Assembly (NCBI GenBank): GCA_002869145.1 | Contig: PKTM01000011.1 | Span: 62,001-126,000, forward strand | Source of the DNA: Denitrovibrio sp. | GTDB taxonomy: Bacteria > Chrysiogenota > Deferribacteres > Deferribacterales > Geovibrionaceae | Length of the DNA: 64,000 bases | Direction: 5' to 3' | Made by a program: the position numbers and the translations under genes | The notes under the pieces: model-generated | Database searches by the model: none | Told to the model about the DNA's origin: nothing | Seen by the model: the letters and a program-made list of their open reading frames with translations, nothing else | Shown here: in pieces, positions 63,086 through 64,000 of the stretch | Layout of the letters: each line of letters begins with the position of its first letter | How positions within the stretch are numbered: position 1 is the first letter of the stretch

Positions 63086-64000
63086 TTTGACTCAATAAAC
63101 ATTAATGTAAATTTAGTCCCCTCACCTGGAGTACTCTCAACTTCTATAAACCCACCGAGTTCCATCATGGCCTGTCTCACTGCCGCAAGACCTATACCTG
63201 TTCCTTTCGACCTTTTTGTTGTAAAAAAAGGTTTATAGATATTATCAATATCCTGAGGCTTAATACCTATTCCTGTATCTGCCACAGTTATTTTAAAAAA
63301 ATTCCCAAAGGGTTTCTCGTCCGCAAAAGCCTCTATAACAATCTCACCTTTTCCATCCATAGCATCAGCAGCATTCTGGCAAAGGTTTCTAAGCATCTGA
63401 GTTATCTTCACCTGACCGGCCTTTATCATCATGCCGCCGGATTTATCCTCAAACCGTATCTTTACTTCTGCTGGCAGCACCCTCTCCAGCATCACTATAG
63501 AATTTTTAACAAATTCACTACCGCTCTTCACATATATATCAGACTTAGTGTCCTTCGTATACCTGAGCACACCGGAAAGATAGCCGTTGGCTCCTTCTAG
63601 TATTTTCCTCATGTTTGCCATGTTTTTGTCACTGGAATCAGAGCTTGAACGTTCGAAAAGGCTGAACTGAAGTGATATATTCTGCAGAATATTGCTAAAA
63701 TCGTGCACCATTCCTGCGGCCAATGTTCCGATAACCTCTTTTTTCTGAGTCAGAAAGTAAGCTTCCTGCATGCTTTTAAACTTCGAAATGTCAGTCATAA
63801 CGGCTAAAATAGCACGTTCGCCGTCCAGCTCCACCTGACATACATTCACAGAAACTGATATGTGCTGAGTTCCCGTCTCAATTAAAAACTCGCCCATGCT
63901 TAAACTCGAATTTTCGTCTACGACATCCAGTATTTTTTTAAACCGCTCTTTCTCTCTTATCATGTCTATAAGGTTCAAATGTGAAGGTTTCTCACCATCA
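63082..64000 (-). CDS. Sensor histidine kinase, 5' end beyond the window
   Basis: This is the C-terminal part of a kinase whose start lies off the right edge; the frame is open to the last base (…DGEKPSHLNLIDM). It shows the end of a PAS domain, then a HisKA-type helix with AAGMVHDFSNILQNI, the H-box form seen in NtrB-like and hybrid kinases with HDFNN motifs, and an HATPase with VADTGIGI, FFTTKRSKGTGIGL and PGEGTKF. The stop overlaps the glnE start by four bases. A link to nitrogen control is suggested by position only. Confidence 0.9.
   Translation of the reverse strand, partial: DGEKPSHLNLIDMIREKERFKKILDVVDENSSLSMGEFLIETGTQHISVSVNVCQVELDGERAILAVMTDISKFKSMQEAYFLTQKKEVIGTLAAGMVHDFSNILQNISLQFSLFERSSSDSSDKNMANMRKILEGANGYLSGVLRYTKDTKSDIYVKSGSEFVKNSIVMLERVLPAEVKIRFEDKSGGMMIKAGQVKITQMLRNLCQNAADAMDGKGEIVIEAFADEKPFGNFFKITVADTGIGIKPQDIDNIYKPFFTTKRSKGTGIGLAAVRQAMMELGGFIEVESTPGEGTKFTLMFIESK

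Overview
This 64 kb window is dense bacterial chromosome from a Gram-negative, flagellated organism of moderate GC that lives by anaerobic respiration. The signs are a flagellin with a sigma-28 promoter, lipoproteins and an outer-membrane barrel, menaquinone-type UbiE and UbiD proteins, an MsrP-type and a bis-MGD molybdoenzyme, a tRNA-Sec, LarC, an S-box (SAM-I) riboswitch and very many sensor kinases and HDOD proteins. Gene content and codon style suggest the Deferribacterota (Denitrovibrio/Geovibrio-like). That assignment is inference; a deltaproteobacterium-like relative is the main alternative. No rRNA, CRISPR array or prophage was seen.

Layout. 0-4.4 kb: edge-truncated msrP, a large unknown lipoprotein and a smaller lipoprotein. 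4.4-7.3 kb: an accessory patch with a 5'-truncated higA antitoxin, a REP-associated transposase (RAYT) flanked by related 22-bp motifs in inverted orientation, an AT-rich two-gene cassette (DUF4747-like protein plus membrane protein), tRNA-Sec and a cluster of hairpin repeats. 7.3-15.5 kb: a HIT protein, a signalling cluster (DHp-like protein, CheY, HDOD, SpoIIE-type phosphatase) running into ubiE and a short ubiD, then a TauE exporter, nth and larC. 15.5-32.3 kb: a large signalling block on the minus strand. It holds Hpt, receiver, a coiled-coil MCP-like protein, a GGDEF receiver, a 1275-aa hybrid kinase, a GAF kinase, an HDOD protein, a Cache kinase and its coupled binding lipoprotein, ending at flagellin. 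32.5-42.6 kb: a ClC channel, an S-box-controlled metY-metX-methyltransferase operon, and an RND efflux pump. 42.7-46.4 kb: fmt-DUF116-htpX-rsmB. 46.6-50.1 kb: an NtrB/NtrC-like pair with an outer-membrane protein. 50.2-57.9 kb: a DHOD-like enzyme, ftsK, uppP, rnj, TRIC/FetB and YajQ. 58-64 kb: an orphan molybdoenzyme, a ThiE-like protein, glnE and an edge-truncated kinase.

The most striking property is that six otherwise well-preserved genes each carry exactly one in-frame stop codon: gmhB (TAA), flagellin (TGA), the metX-linked methyltransferase (TAG), a membrane-anchored hypothetical (TAA), the RND pump (TGA) and glnE (TGA). I saw no frameshifts anywhere in the window. All three stop codons are used, so a single recoding mechanism cannot explain them. 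Substitution errors or real nonsense mutations are the simplest reading, although the tRNA-Sec nearby makes the three TGA cases worth checking. An Hpt gene also seems to start at ATT behind a perfect Shine-Dalgarno sequence, which would fit either a rare start or another substitution.
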